Positions 8,284 to 15,982 of a stretch of 23,975 bases of DNA are shown here, one piece after another. The first letter of the stretch is position 1. Every line of letters starts with the position of its first letter. The stretch spans positions 1 through 23,975 of the IMG/VR virus record IMGVR_UViG_3300037104_000097. One strand, written 5' to 3'. The notes beneath the pieces were generated by a model that worked only from the letters and a program-made list of their open reading frames with translations, was not told where the DNA came from and did no database searches. This stretch comes from a virus. A program made the position numbers and the translations under genes.

Positions 8284-8871
8284 TTATTGCGGTATTATAA
8301 AATCATCCGTTTCAACTGCCGGTGCTGCAATAGTGCCACCCTTAACAAGCGAAGCATCTAAATCGGGATCGGCAGTGTCAATATAAATCACTGTTTCTGG
8401 ATCGTATTTACTCCCCTTGCTGTCGGTAAAGTTACAAATAAAATTCAGAATATAATGATACAAATTATCATGGTCGAAATCCTGTTCTTCACCAATGCAA
8501 TTTAACGGGCCGCACGCTGTCGGGCAATATTGACTTAATCCGGTTTTTGCTGAAAGTATTTGGTCTCTTAAATCAAAGATGGTCAAGTCCTGCTCAAAGG
8601 TGGTGTCTGCATTAAAATAGTCATGAATCAAATGTATTCTTATTCCCAGATCGGCAGACCGGAAACCTAAACCAATAATTTCAAAGTTTGTGATAACCTC
8701 AACAAAAGCAGCCGGGCGTGGCCATTCATAACTTTTACCGTCTCGAATGTCCCGAAGATGGTTATTCCATATCCGCGAAAATAAATTAACGGTTTGATGA
8801 TCCTGATTGACGACTTGAATAGTTGCCAATCTGGTGAGAATATCTTGAATGGGTTGTTTGATTCCTGCCAT
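8284..8871 (-). CDS. Phage structural protein of unknown function (195 aa)
   Basis: No named family is recognised with confidence. The protein starts MAGIKQPIQDILTRLATIQV, contains WNNHLRDIRDGKSYEWPRPA, a strand FVEVITNFEIIGLGFRSADL, then LGIRIHLIHDYFNADTTFEQ and an acidic end (DTADPDLDASLV). The alternation of beta strands with one helix, plus the place directly after the gpG-like morphogenesis gene, fits a tail terminator or head-tail joining protein. The gene lies one base from the stop/start junctions on both sides. The role is inference from order. Confidence 0.55.
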   Translation of the reverse strand: MAGIKQPIQDILTRLATIQVVNQDHQTVNLFSRIWNNHLRDIRDGKSYEWPRPAAFVEVITNFEIIGLGFRSADLGIRIHLIHDYFNADTTFEQDLTIFDLRDQILSAKTGLSQYCPTACGPLNCIGEEQDFDHDNLYHYILNFICNFTDSKGSKYDPETVIYIDTADPDLDASLVKGGTIAAPAVETDDFIIPQ

Positions 8872-8872
8872 G

Positions 8873-9457
8873 TTAAAATATTTTTGTGATAATCTTGTTA
8901 ATTTTCTTCGTTTGCATCTCTGTTAATTCCGGCGTTTGCTTCACAAATGGTCTGGCATCTATTTTTATTGTATGCGATCCGATTGTAACCTTTTGTGCAT
9001 GAGTGGCTTTCTTAGCAGTTGAAAACCTTGTTTTACCCTTTTTGTCTGTCTTAAAGTTAATTACCGCTTCGCGTGCCGATTGTGAAATAATTCCACCATC
9101 ATTTTGAATTGAGGCATAGGGCAAATCAACAATCATTTTAAAGCCAGATTCGTATAATATACTTGTTCGTGCCATTGTGCTAACTGCCCGGCGAAGTGTC
9201 CCGCCTCTTTTTTTCCAACCTGCGCCAACTAAAATAGGACTGGTTTGCCGTTGAAGTCCTTTTGTTTTTGGATATTTGTATGCTTTGTCGCCCGGAATAC
9301 GCCTTTGGACTTCTTTCCATGGCTTTCCATCCATTCCCTGATCTGTAAATGACTTTACAAAATAATTTTGCGCCTGATTTGGAAGCAAAACAAGAATTTC
9401 CCGTTTTGCCTGAATCAGTTTCTTTTGAACGTCTGCAAAATTAAGATGGTCTGCCAT
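8873..9457 (-). CDS. Mu gpG-like virion morphogenesis protein
   Basis: The 194-aa product begins MADHLNFADVQKKLIQAKRE from ATG 9457. The annotated-longest frame would use TTG six codons earlier. Residues 30-60 contain the family pattern with YFVKSFTDQGMDGKPWKEVQ, a short strand-rich core (ILVGAGWKKRGGTLRRAVST) and a C-terminal PYASIQNDGG, then TIKIDARPFVKQTPELTEMQ. This is the phage virion morphogenesis (Mu gpG/HK97 gp10-like) layout: the [FY]-x-S-F-x-x-Q-G-x-x-G-x-P-W motif and the ending R-P-F. It links head and tail assembly. The gene follows a DUF5856-like gene and a tiny membrane ORF. Confidence 0.78.
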   Translation of the reverse strand: MADHLNFADVQKKLIQAKREILVLLPNQAQNYFVKSFTDQGMDGKPWKEVQRRIPGDKAYKYPKTKGLQRQTSPILVGAGWKKRGGTLRRAVSTMARTSILYESGFKMIVDLPYASIQNDGGIISQSAREAVINFKTDKKGKTRFSTAKKATHAQKVTIGSHTIKIDARPFVKQTPELTEMQTKKINKIITKIF

Positions 9458-9536
9458 TGCTTTTACTTGTTGCAATAATTACGCATCCGACAATAAATAA
9501 ACAAATTAAACAAAGATTGACAATGTGGCTATCCAT
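9441..9536 (-). CDS. Tiny one-helix membrane protein (31 aa)
   Basis: A 31-codon frame from ATG 9536 to TAA 9441 encodes one hydrophobic segment (VNLCLICLFIVGCVIIA) with short polar ends. It starts two bases after the upstream stop and overlaps the start of the gpG-like gene by 17 bases, so it occupies the only gap in this cluster. A small membrane protein here could be a lysis or superinfection factor, but no motif supports that. Its size makes it uncertain. Confidence 0.35.
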   Translation of the reverse strand: MDSHIVNLCLICLFIVGCVIIATSKSNGRPS

Positions 9537-9538
9537 TT

Positions 9539-9901
9539 TTATTTCAAAGTTAATAAATAAAGCGTTTGATTGATTAATTGCTTCATGTCTGCAACAATAT
9601 TGTCAAGGTCAGAATCAACTACCGGATCAAAGATATTCAAAATATCATCATTCAGGTATGCCATTAATTCAATTAAATAAGTCCTGGCATTGGTTCCGGC
9701 GTTTACTTCAATAGTCATTGTGCCACCAATCCTGCCGTATTTACTCTGAAATGTTTCAATGAATTTATCAACCTGATCGAGCCAACCTTCATAGAATTGA
9801 TTCAGTGCTTTGTGTTCGCTGTATGAAGTTGTATTGAGGTGAATCATGTGGATTACATCCCTTGCTTCAAATAGTTTCTGTTGTACTTTTTGCGGTGTCA
9901 T
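9539..9901 (-). CDS. DUF5856-like helical (ferritin/Dps-shaped) protein
   Basis: The 120-aa protein is almost wholly helical: QQKLFEARDVIHMIHLNTTS, then YSEHKALNQFYEGWLDQVDK, and FIETFQSKYGRIG. I recognise the pattern SYSEHKALNQFYEG...VDKFIETFQ as the DUF5856 type found in Bacteroidetes and their phages, with a four-helix, ferritin-like look. The His and Glu residues around the first two helices could bind metal, though a complete di-iron set is not obvious. It is the first gene of a transcription unit: a terminator lies about 95 bases upstream and a TATCTTTG promoter element 20 bases before its ATG. Confidence 0.6.
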   Translation of the reverse strand: MTPQKVQQKLFEARDVIHMIHLNTTSYSEHKALNQFYEGWLDQVDKFIETFQSKYGRIGGTMTIEVNAGTNARTYLIELMAYLNDDILNIFDPVVDSDLDNIVADMKQLINQTLYLLTLK

Positions 9902-9920
9902 TTGCCTGTCTTTATTGGTT

Positions 9921-9928
9921 CAAAGATA
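9921..9928 (-). promoter_or_regulatory. Bacteroidetes -7 element before DUF5856-like gene
   Basis: The minus strand reads TATCTTTG, matching TANNTTTG, 20 bases upstream of ATG 9901 and downstream of the terminator at 9996-10022. No TTG is present at the -33 spacing, so this is a half-consensus promoter. Its position between terminator and gene makes it credible. Confidence 0.5.
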
Positions 9929-9995
9929 ACTTTAAAATCATTTGATTATTTACGATCATAAAAAATTATTCAAAACTACAAAATTAATTTCAAAT

Positions 9996-10022
9996 AAAAA
10001 AGGCCGGAGATTATCCGACCTT
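9996..10022 (-). terminator. Rho-independent terminator after the Mu F-like gene
   Basis: The minus strand folds AAGGUCGGA with UCCGGCCUU (nine pairs including one G-U) around a five-base loop, followed at once by a T-rich tract. The wobble pair becomes a mismatch on the other strand, so the signal favours the minus strand. It should end the terminase-portal-F transcript. Confidence 0.82.
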
Positions 10023-10029
10023 AATCAAT

Positions 10030-10045
10030 CCGCAGAACTTTGCGG
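10030..10045 (-). other. Small hairpin upstream of the terminator
   Basis: CCGCA and TGCGG form a 5-bp stem with a six-base loop, just before the main terminator. No T tract follows. It may stabilise the 3' end of the transcript; it is weak. Confidence 0.25.
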
Positions 10046-10090
10046 GAAACTGCGAGTTAATTGTTTTCCTCAAATTCGTCAAGATACTGA

Positions 10091-10897
10091 CTAACCTTTT
10101 AATTCTTGCATTGTAGAAGGAATCGGAAGCCCAAAATTCTCCTTTGCAAATGGAATGTCTTTCTTAGCAACATCAAAATATGGGTGATCTGGTGAAAAAA
10201 TATACCCATCTTTTCCTGAGTTCATTTTGAAAGTGTCGTCCATTTCCTTTGTGACCTGATCAAAAGTGGCATCCTTTTCACCTTCGGGGGTTAAATCCTT
10301 TTCGCCCTCTTCGTGTTGGGTTACGATGCAAAGGCAGTTAAAATGGTTCGTTGGGTAAACGGAATCCCAGATGGGATCATCAACGGGTGCGGTTAATCCA
10401 TCTAAGGGGGCGCAAATATCGCAAGCGTCACCAATAGTTGAATAAGTCAAAACAGGAAGTAAATCTTTGTTCTTTTCGATCTCATTCCATTTGTTCGCCA
10501 TTGTAGCCTGTTGAATGGCGGTGTTCCGTTCGCTCAACCCCCACGATTCGTTCCACTTTTCAAACTCAGCGGCTCCTAATTGACTAAATTCACGTGCTGA
10601 TCGTAATTCGCCGGAATCTGGATTAATCATTAAGGATCCGATTTCCTTTAGTTCCTGAAATGACTTCGCGGCTGAAAACATGTAGGTATTTTCCCGAAGT
10701 TCTTTGAGTAGTTCCAAATCTTTGCCCTTAAAGTCGGTTAAATTACCACCAAAGCCAGAATAGACCCCCGATTTAAGGTAGTCGGCAATTTTCAAATATA
10801 AGTCTTCCGGAATATTGTACTCAGTAATTTCACCTGAATAGATACCATCCAGAAGTTTTTTAAGATCATCGTCGCTATATTTGAACTTTTCGGCCAT
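10091..10897 (-). CDS. Mu F-like minor head / head morphogenesis protein
   Basis: The 268-aa protein carries the Mu F/SPP1 gp7 family signature in its second half: CDIC (Cys159, Cys162), then PLDGLTAPVDDPIWDSVYPT and HFNCLC (His185, Cys188, Cys190). That pattern (C-x-x-C ... P-x-x-H-x-N-C-x-C) is the zinc-like core of the family. The N-terminal 110 residues are helical (LLKELRENTYMFSAAKSFQE, GELRSAREFSQLGAAEFEKW) and would contact the portal. The protein is thought to sit in the head near the portal and help assembly or DNA ejection. It follows the portal gene via a 97-aa gene and precedes a terminator. The C-terminal GYIFSPDHPYFDVAKK resembles an ending seen in other members. Confidence 0.85.
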   Translation of the reverse strand: MAEKFKYSDDDLKKLLDGIYSGEITEYNIPEDLYLKIADYLKSGVYSGFGGNLTDFKGKDLELLKELRENTYMFSAAKSFQELKEIGSLMINPDSGELRSAREFSQLGAAEFEKWNESWGLSERNTAIQQATMANKWNEIEKNKDLLPVLTYSTIGDACDICAPLDGLTAPVDDPIWDSVYPTNHFNCLCIVTQHEEGEKDLTPEGEKDATFDQVTKEMDDTFKMNSGKDGYIFSPDHPYFDVAKKDIPFAKENFGLPIPSTMQELKG

Positions 10898-10947
10898 TTG
10901 CTTACAATCGTTTGTCTCTGATCGGGTACATTTTTACAAATTGTTAC

Positions 10948-11241
10948 TTAATTACGGCAAAGCTCCTTCAAAACTTTCAATCTGAAAGTTTCCTTTGTCT
11001 TACTCATTACCTCTTCCGGTGTCATGTTCTCCTTTTTTGCCACTTCGTCAACCCCATAAACCTTAACGAGTCTTTCCCATTGAACCCGTGTTCTGTTGAT
11101 CTGATTAACCCCAAAAGCCTTTTCAAACTTTGCCTTAGTGTCGATCAATAGTTTAGGATTACTCAAAAGTCCGGCTTTAATGTTGTTATAAGCCCTTGTT
11201 TGTGACCTTTTGCGTAAATATTCTTTAATGAATGTGAACAT
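10948..11241 (-). CDS. Small phage protein of unknown function (97 aa)
   Basis: Starting at ATG 11241 (a TTG six codons earlier is open but weaker), this product begins MFTFIKEYLRKRSQTRAYNN and is basic and helical. A central part (KFEKAFGVNQINRTRVQWER) is followed by YGVDEVAKKENMTPEEVMSK. That second half could be a small helix-turn-helix-like fold, but no standard motif is clear. It overlaps the end of the portal gene by 17 bases and lies 50 bases before the Mu F-like gene. An internal head or portal accessory role is possible. Confidence 0.55.
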   Translation of the reverse strand: MFTFIKEYLRKRSQTRAYNNIKAGLLSNPKLLIDTKAKFEKAFGVNQINRTRVQWERLVKVYGVDEVAKKENMTPEEVMSKTKETFRLKVLKELCRN

Positions 11242-12565
11242 GGTTATAGATTTTTTCAAGTTTGTTTTTTACCGTCTCGTCAAGTTTTGGCTTATTAAAT
11301 GTCGGTGCAACCGGTGCAACGGGTGGCGCAACTGGAATACCTGTTTGTTCAGTGAAATAAGCCCCGTCCATAATTAACCCGCCCTTTTGCATTTCAACAG
11401 CCTGAGCGATAATAGAGTTATTCGTTTCCATTATCTCAGCATCATTCTTTAACACCGCCTTAACATCGTTGGGAATTGCAAAACCCAAAGCCCTCATGTT
11501 TACTATTAATCCGGTATTGATAACATTGGAAATAAAAGCCCCGTCTTTGGTTTGCTTATCTTCCATTGCTATTTCTGCCGGACTCTTCTTTGTTGAGTTT
11601 CCAAGTTTGCCAGGAACTGAGTCAATTGCATCGGCATGACCTAATATGATTTTACTGATCTTCTTTTCAAGTCGTTGCTCAAAATTATCATATCCCTGCC
11701 AACCCGTGCCACCTAAAGCCGTTTCAAGAAAGGCAATTTCATCTTCAGGATCAATTAAAGCCCATCCGGCCGATCCCATTTGCTGGATTGCTTCAGCTAA
11801 TAAGGCGCGTTCCTTTTCTTCTGTTTTGGTTGTTTTACCAACCCTGTAAGGCTGCGAATAAAGCTCCACGAAGTCACCGTTAAAGCCCAGAATATTACGA
11901 AGGAATATTTCATAAAGAGCAACCTTATAAAGTAGCCCGTAACCGCTTTTGGATGTTCCGATGTCGTTATATGTCTTAATATAAACGTGCCAATCTTTGT
12001 AGGGTTCTTCCAAAAATAAAGCCCCTGAAATCGAGTATGTAAAGTTTGTCACATTCAACCTGTCAGGGGAAACGTTCCAGCGCTTAATTATATCTAAGTT
12101 GGGAAATTGATCGTCTTCAACGTCGCCCAACGAAACAAGCGTGTAACCGAAGAAAAGCGAATCCAAAGAGAATGCTAAAAACTTATTGAACCATTCTTTG
12201 TTTTGGCTTTGGCCTTTTACGGTATCTAAAAAGTAATCAGTAGTTTTTTGATCAATATCGCCGTTTTTATTGACAAACTCCCATTTTCTCAGAAGGGTTA
12301 AATCTTTGCGCCTCTCCATACAGGCGAATACGTGGCCGTTGTTTACCGTGTCGATGAATAACTTTTGAGCTTTGACCCGATGCGGGAACCAGACGTTTTC
12401 TGCCTCTGTCAATACTTCGCGCCAACTGGCTATATCCTGACGGATTCGCTGAAGCTGAACAGGCGCGACGAAATTACGCAAATCCTTTTTAATTACTTCA
12501 GGACTTTGAGACCTGCCAAATGGATTTAAGGCAGACATAGCGGCTTTTATGTTTGGTGTTCTCAT
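11225..12565 (-). CDS. Portal protein, DUF935 (Mu gp29-like)
   Basis: The 446-aa product has the DUF935 layout: helix FIDTVNNGHVFACMERRKDL near residue 70-90, the strand-rich RWNVSPDRLNVTNFTYSISG, and the hallmark segment GFNGDFVELYSQPYRVGKTT at 227-246 (family pattern F-x-E-x-x-x-x-P-x-R-x-G-K). After it come a helical clip/stem (SKIILGHADAIDSVPGKLGN) and a C-terminal crown with a Pro/Ala/Val linker (IPVAPPVAPVAPTFNKPKLD). Portal dodecamers form the DNA entry channel of the head. It begins one base overlapping the stop of the connector gene (TAATG) and the order terminase, connector, portal, F agrees. Confidence 0.85.
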   Translation of the reverse strand: MRTPNIKAAMSALNPFGRSQSPEVIKKDLRNFVAPVQLQRIRQDIASWREVLTEAENVWFPHRVKAQKLFIDTVNNGHVFACMERRKDLTLLRKWEFVNKNGDIDQKTTDYFLDTVKGQSQNKEWFNKFLAFSLDSLFFGYTLVSLGDVEDDQFPNLDIIKRWNVSPDRLNVTNFTYSISGALFLEEPYKDWHVYIKTYNDIGTSKSGYGLLYKVALYEIFLRNILGFNGDFVELYSQPYRVGKTTKTEEKERALLAEAIQQMGSAGWALIDPEDEIAFLETALGGTGWQGYDNFEQRLEKKISKIILGHADAIDSVPGKLGNSTKKSPAEIAMEDKQTKDGAFISNVINTGLIVNMRALGFAIPNDVKAVLKNDAEIMETNNSIIAQAVEMQKGGLIMDGAYFTEQTGIPVAPPVAPVAPTFNKPKLDETVKNKLEKIYNHVHIH

Positions 12566-13506
12566 TAGTACGAATTAATTAGTTTTTGATTACCTCCAAA
12601 TCGAATCCTATTACCTTGTAATGGCTGCAATATTGGAAGTGAAGGTGTAATATCGTCACCGATTGCAGCTGCTTGCAGCCAGCCCAAGGAACAGTACGTG
12701 GGGTATAATACCCTTTGCCCTCTTATTTCCCGGTCTTCAGCATTGCCCATGTATTGAATTACCCTCAGTTCGGGAACGTTTCGCGGTGAAATACGAAGGT
12801 GTGCTTTATAAAGTACGATATTTATGCAGACCTCAAGTAACTTTTGATCCCTATTGTCACCTAATGTCCATTTTGTATCTGTGATTGCAGTATTGACGGC
12901 AACAGAATAGGCAACACCCGAACCCCAATATTGAGAACCACTTGTGGCATCATTTGGGAAAATATTTCTTATTTGGTTGATTCCTGATTGTCCTATCTGA
13001 AGCATTGCTTCATGGTCGAGTATTGAAGTGGCTATTCTACAAGTGTAAACTTTATCTTTCCAAAAAACCTGATCACCCACTGCATAAATAGTTTGATAAT
13101 CAAACACGTCATTAGGAAAAGCAGCGTAATAAATCGAATATTGCAACCCGATCAATGTCCAGTGTGCGGCAGTAAACGCTTCGTGTGCGATTATTGCAGT
13201 TGTGCAAACATAAACACTTCCGGCCTGTAAAACCATAACACCCAAGGCATAGTTCGAGGTGGCTGAGTAAGCGGCTGCATTAAGATAAACAGTTTGTCCA
13301 GCTTTGTAGGTTTTGGTTTTGTCGTGCTGAGTAATTGGTTGAAAAGCCTGTGAAACATCATATTTTTGCTTTAGATAACTCATACACTCTTCGACTGCGG
13401 CCTTCTGAATTGAATCTAAAATCGTTAAATCAGCTCCGATAGTCTGTTGTAAATTATCGACTTGGATAGATTTTGCATAGTCTCCATAAAAAATAAAACT
13501 GTCCAT
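12565..13506 (-). CDS. gp36-like (DUF1320-type) head-tail connector with an inserted carbohydrate-binding-like region
   Basis: The two ends look like a split connector. Residues 30-55 (LDSIQKAAVEECMSYLKQKYD then VSQAF) match the N-terminal helices of DUF1320/Mu gp36. Residues 222-263 (KLLEVCINIVLYKAHLRISP, then RNVPELRVIQYMGNAEDREI) match its C-terminal helix pair. Between them, residues 66-216 hold two modules with the CBM5/12 look: YKAGQTVYLNAAAYSA ... YVCTTA ... HWTLIG, and YAVGDQVFWKDKVYTCRIAT ... TKWTLGD, each with a tyrosine/valine strand pair and a closing Trp. It follows terminase and precedes the portal. The insertion might decorate the neck or head surface. The fold of the insertion is inferred, not shown. 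Confidence 0.62.
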   Translation of the reverse strand: MDSFIFYGDYAKSIQVDNLQQTIGADLTILDSIQKAAVEECMSYLKQKYDVSQAFQPITQHDKTKTYKAGQTVYLNAAAYSATSNYALGVMVLQAGSVYVCTTAIIAHEAFTAAHWTLIGLQYSIYYAAFPNDVFDYQTIYAVGDQVFWKDKVYTCRIATSILDHEAMLQIGQSGINQIRNIFPNDATSGSQYWGSGVAYSVAVNTAITDTKWTLGDNRDQKLLEVCINIVLYKAHLRISPRNVPELRVIQYMGNAEDREIRGQRVLYPTYCSLGWLQAAAIGDDITPSLPILQPLQGNRIRFGGNQKLINSY

Positions 13507-13543
13507 CTTTTCACATTTTGCGTAAAAGTAAGTAATTTAAAAG

Positions 13544-13551
13544 CAAAGATA
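13544..13551 (-). promoter_or_regulatory. Possible -7 element before the connector gene
   Basis: TATCTTTG (TANNTTTG) on the minus strand, 37 bases before ATG 13506 and just after the terminase stop. There is no TTG at -33 spacing and no terminator upstream. It could give extra head-gene transcription or be chance. Confidence 0.3.
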
Positions 13552-13558
13552 CAAATAT

Positions 13559-15031
13559 TTACCAAGAATTTTTTGAATAATTTTTGCCGACCGTTGGGAT
13601 TGACACTTTGCCACCTCTTTGATAATTCAAATATTCGTTTGCAAAAGTATAACAAATAAAATATCTGGTTAAATCAACGAAGTGACCGTATGGCTGATAT
13701 GAAACCTTTGTGACCGGATCTGTAACTGTTTTTTTATCGACCTTTCCGTTCTTATCTTCTTTGGTATTTTCATAATCAAGAATAGCTGTCCGACATTTTA
13801 TATCTACCCTAAACCTAAGCCCCTGTTCTTCGTTTTCAAGAATTGAATTTAAAAATTCAGCTGACATTTTCACTGATGGATTTGAATGTAAAACGGCGCG
13901 GCGTGGTTTAAATTCAGTTAAATCATTCATTAGTAGTCTAAATAAATCGTGCCCCTTTTCTTGTTTAACGTCGTCTTTTTGTGATGTTGCGTCTCCGCCG
14001 ATAAAAACAACCCCTTCATGTTTCCATTCATGTAGCTTTCTGGTTATTTCACGACACATTGAGTGGGTGGTGTTTTCTGGATTTTTCAATGCTATATTGT
14101 GAATTAAAAAGATGCTTTTCTGATCGTTCCCAACTTGAAAAATACCACATGGAAAATAAGGGTTTACGTTTTCATCAAAAATCAAATGAACTGCCAAATC
14201 AGAATTATAAGGATATATTCCTGTATGCTTTTCGCTTCGCCATTGTTTCAAAAATTCACCACCAAACACGGTTTTTCCCCATTCGCCCAAAACATTAACC
14301 TTGTAGCTGTTAGCGTTTGTGAAGGCTAATGCCTTGTATTCTGAAATCAAATTTTCATCCCTATAACCATAATCATTATCGGGACTTCCGGTAATCCAAT
14401 AATTATCTTCGTAAGTTGTTTTGATTAAAATCACTTTACCGCAAGGCGATATTTTTACAAATGAATTTTCGCAGGGCAATTCCCATTCAGTGTCAACAAA
14501 CCGATAATTGTCGACTAAATCAGTTTTAACCCAACTATTCTCGTCAACAGGATTCCATGAAGCGAATATTTTCTGTCCCTCAATCCCGCGAAGCGATAAA
14601 TTAAACTGTTCATATTCGGCGTGTTCAAATTGGTTTAATTCGTCAAGATAGATATATTTATATGATTCAATCCCTTTTGCTTTTTCTGAATCGTCCAATC
14701 CTTTCATTACAATTTCAGAAGCCGTGCCAATATTTGACCGACATGCAAATCGACGATCCATTTTATCAAAGGCCGTATAAAGGTATTGGCTGTTTATTGC
14801 AAGGCTAAAGGATTTTTTTAATGTAGTGGGTATTATCGTGGATTCTTTTCTGAATGCTATTGTGTTAATTCCGTGAACGTAACACTCTTTGGTAAGTGCC
14901 TGACAAATTGAAACCGTTTTAGCTGATGATTTACCCCCGTAAACCAAAACTATTCTAATAGATGGGTCTTTAATTATTTCATTAAGTATGAAATACAGTG
15001 GGTTATACCATTTTTTATTAAATCGAACCAT
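13559..15031 (-). CDS. Terminase large subunit
   Basis: The 490-aa protein has both terminase activities. The ATPase half shows the Walker A GGKSSAKT at 32-39 and Walker B YIYLDELN with Asp130-Glu131, then a coupling segment IFASWNPVDENSW at about 155-166. The nuclease half has the RNase H-like acidic set: Asp286 in LIFDENVNPYF, Asp347 in VFIGGDATSQKDD and Asp453 in HFVDLTRYF. It pumps and cuts DNA at the portal. The gene directly follows the small subunit (stop TAA then ATG). Conventional terminase with Mu-like head genes means packaging is not necessarily Mu-style. Confidence 0.93.
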   Translation of the reverse strand: MVRFNKKWYNPLYFILNEIIKDPSIRIVLVYGGKSSAKTVSICQALTKECYVHGINTIAFRKESTIIPTTLKKSFSLAINSQYLYTAFDKMDRRFACRSNIGTASEIVMKGLDDSEKAKGIESYKYIYLDELNQFEHAEYEQFNLSLRGIEGQKIFASWNPVDENSWVKTDLVDNYRFVDTEWELPCENSFVKISPCGKVILIKTTYEDNYWITGSPDNDYGYRDENLISEYKALAFTNANSYKVNVLGEWGKTVFGGEFLKQWRSEKHTGIYPYNSDLAVHLIFDENVNPYFPCGIFQVGNDQKSIFLIHNIALKNPENTTHSMCREITRKLHEWKHEGVVFIGGDATSQKDDVKQEKGHDLFRLLMNDLTEFKPRRAVLHSNPSVKMSAEFLNSILENEEQGLRFRVDIKCRTAILDYENTKEDKNGKVDKKTVTDPVTKVSYQPYGHFVDLTRYFICYTFANEYLNYQRGGKVSIPTVGKNYSKNSW

Positions 15032-15547
15032 TTACTCATAGATTTCATCCTCTAAATCCTTGCCTACCTTCTGAATGGTCACATTTGTTTTTTCTTGTAA
15101 CCCCAAGTCGCGAGCTATGATGTTAGCATTAAAGAATCCGGCAGCCGCCCCGCTAAACTTTTGATTATAAATAGTTTCCCTGATACGCGATATGATTATA
15201 GAAAAATCTTTTGACAATTTATCGGTTTTTCCGCTTAATGAAGTCTCAAATTGATTTAAAAACAAAACATTACAATCGAGATATAAACACATTCCCTGAA
15301 TGGTAAAAGGTCTTAATCTTGGCAGCTCGACAAAATTAGGGGGGAACACCATCTCTCCGTCATCGCCTTTGAATGGCTTCATTGGTGAGTATTTCACCTG
15401 TTCGACTTCGTGGTAAGGTGTATCTTCGCACCATTGAAAGTATTCACACGCGGCATCCCAAAGCAGCTCAGGAGTGGCAAATAGTTTATCCCTCCCATGT
15501 TTACTGCGAAGTTTCCAGAATTGATTTCCTTTAGGAGCGCCTTGCAT
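15032..15547 (-). CDS. Terminase small subunit
   Basis: The 171-aa protein begins MQGAPKGNQFWKLRSKHGRD, a start I associate with small terminase/DNA-packaging proteins of Bacteroidetes phages. It then shows a helical N-terminal region (LLWDAACEYFQWCEDTPYHE), a helix-turn-helix-like part (LRPFTIQGMCLYLDCNVLFL), a central helix (DFSIIISRIRETIYNQKFSG) and a C-terminal tail (NIIARDLGLQEKTNVTIQKV). It recognises packaging DNA and guides the large subunit, which is the next gene. It is first behind the strong promoter at 15566-15595 with a leader of only about 15 bases. Confidence 0.85.
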   Translation of the reverse strand: MQGAPKGNQFWKLRSKHGRDKLFATPELLWDAACEYFQWCEDTPYHEVEQVKYSPMKPFKGDDGEMVFPPNFVELPRLRPFTIQGMCLYLDCNVLFLNQFETSLSGKTDKLSKDFSIIISRIRETIYNQKFSGAAAGFFNANIIARDLGLQEKTNVTIQKVGKDLEDEIYE

Positions 15548-15565
15548 AATCTTCCATTTAACTCA

Positions 15566-15595
15566 CAAATGTACTAATTTTTCAATTAAAAACAA
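15566..15595 (-). promoter_or_regulatory. Consensus Bacteroidetes promoter for the late operon
   Basis: On the minus strand TTG (15595-15593), a 19-base spacer and TACATTTG (15573-15566) reproduce the -33/-7 consensus TTG-N19-TANNTTTG. The -7 box lies 18 bases before the small terminase ATG. The -33 box overlaps the last codons of the truncated radical-SAM gene. Confidence 0.82.
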
Positions 15596-15932
15596 TTTTA
15601 TCCCTAAAATCCTGTACGCGAACCGGATTCTTTGTTTGTAAAAATAATTTACACATAAATCCATCATAATACGAAAGTACTTCTTTGATTATTTCGTCAG
15701 GTACGTTTTCCGCAAATAAATCATTGCAATCACACACGAAAATCGTATCTGAAGGTTTGTATTTCTTTTTAAATTCAGCCGGCCAAAGTCGCGGTTCTCC
15801 TGAATACTTTTCACGAATTGCCGTGTATCTGGTTTTCATTTTCTCAACATAGCAATAGCTGCATTTGTGCGAACATTCACCAGCTAATGGATTTGGAGTT
15901 TTATTAATAAACTCATACATATTTCCGCTCAT
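15582..15932 (-). CDS. Truncated DUF5131-type (phage Gp37/Gp68) radical-SAM-like protein
   Basis: The 116-aa product holds the radical-SAM motif C-x3-C-x2-C: Cys20, Cys24, Cys27 in AGECSHKCSYCYVEKMKTRY, which would bind a 4Fe-4S cluster. A strand DTIFVCDCNDLFAENVPDE follows at about 62-80 and then KLFLQTKNPVRV near 95-106. These match the N-terminal half of DUF5131 proteins, whose chemistry is unknown. The usual continuation after the LQTKNP segment, with the later part of the barrel, is missing. The gene ends at a TAA located within the next promoter. It may be a degenerate remnant or a short active form. It lies 50 bases after the 58-aa gene. Confidence 0.72.
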   Translation of the reverse strand: MSGNMYEFINKTPNPLAGECSHKCSYCYVEKMKTRYTAIREKYSGEPRLWPAEFKKKYKPSDTIFVCDCNDLFAENVPDEIIKEVLSYYDGFMCKLFLQTKNPVRVQDFRDKIVFN

Positions 15933-15982
15933 TTGTCGTTATTTGTTTTTAAAGTTACTAATTATTAATCACTTATGCAAAT

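Noticed and set aside
9902-9995. Short minus-strand frame starting MIVNNQMILKL
   Set aside because: Only about 15 codons and it covers the promoter element; no sign of coding.
13425-13655. 76-aa frame over the end of the terminase gene
   Set aside because: It is a shadow of the terminase and connector genes in another frame with no independent support.
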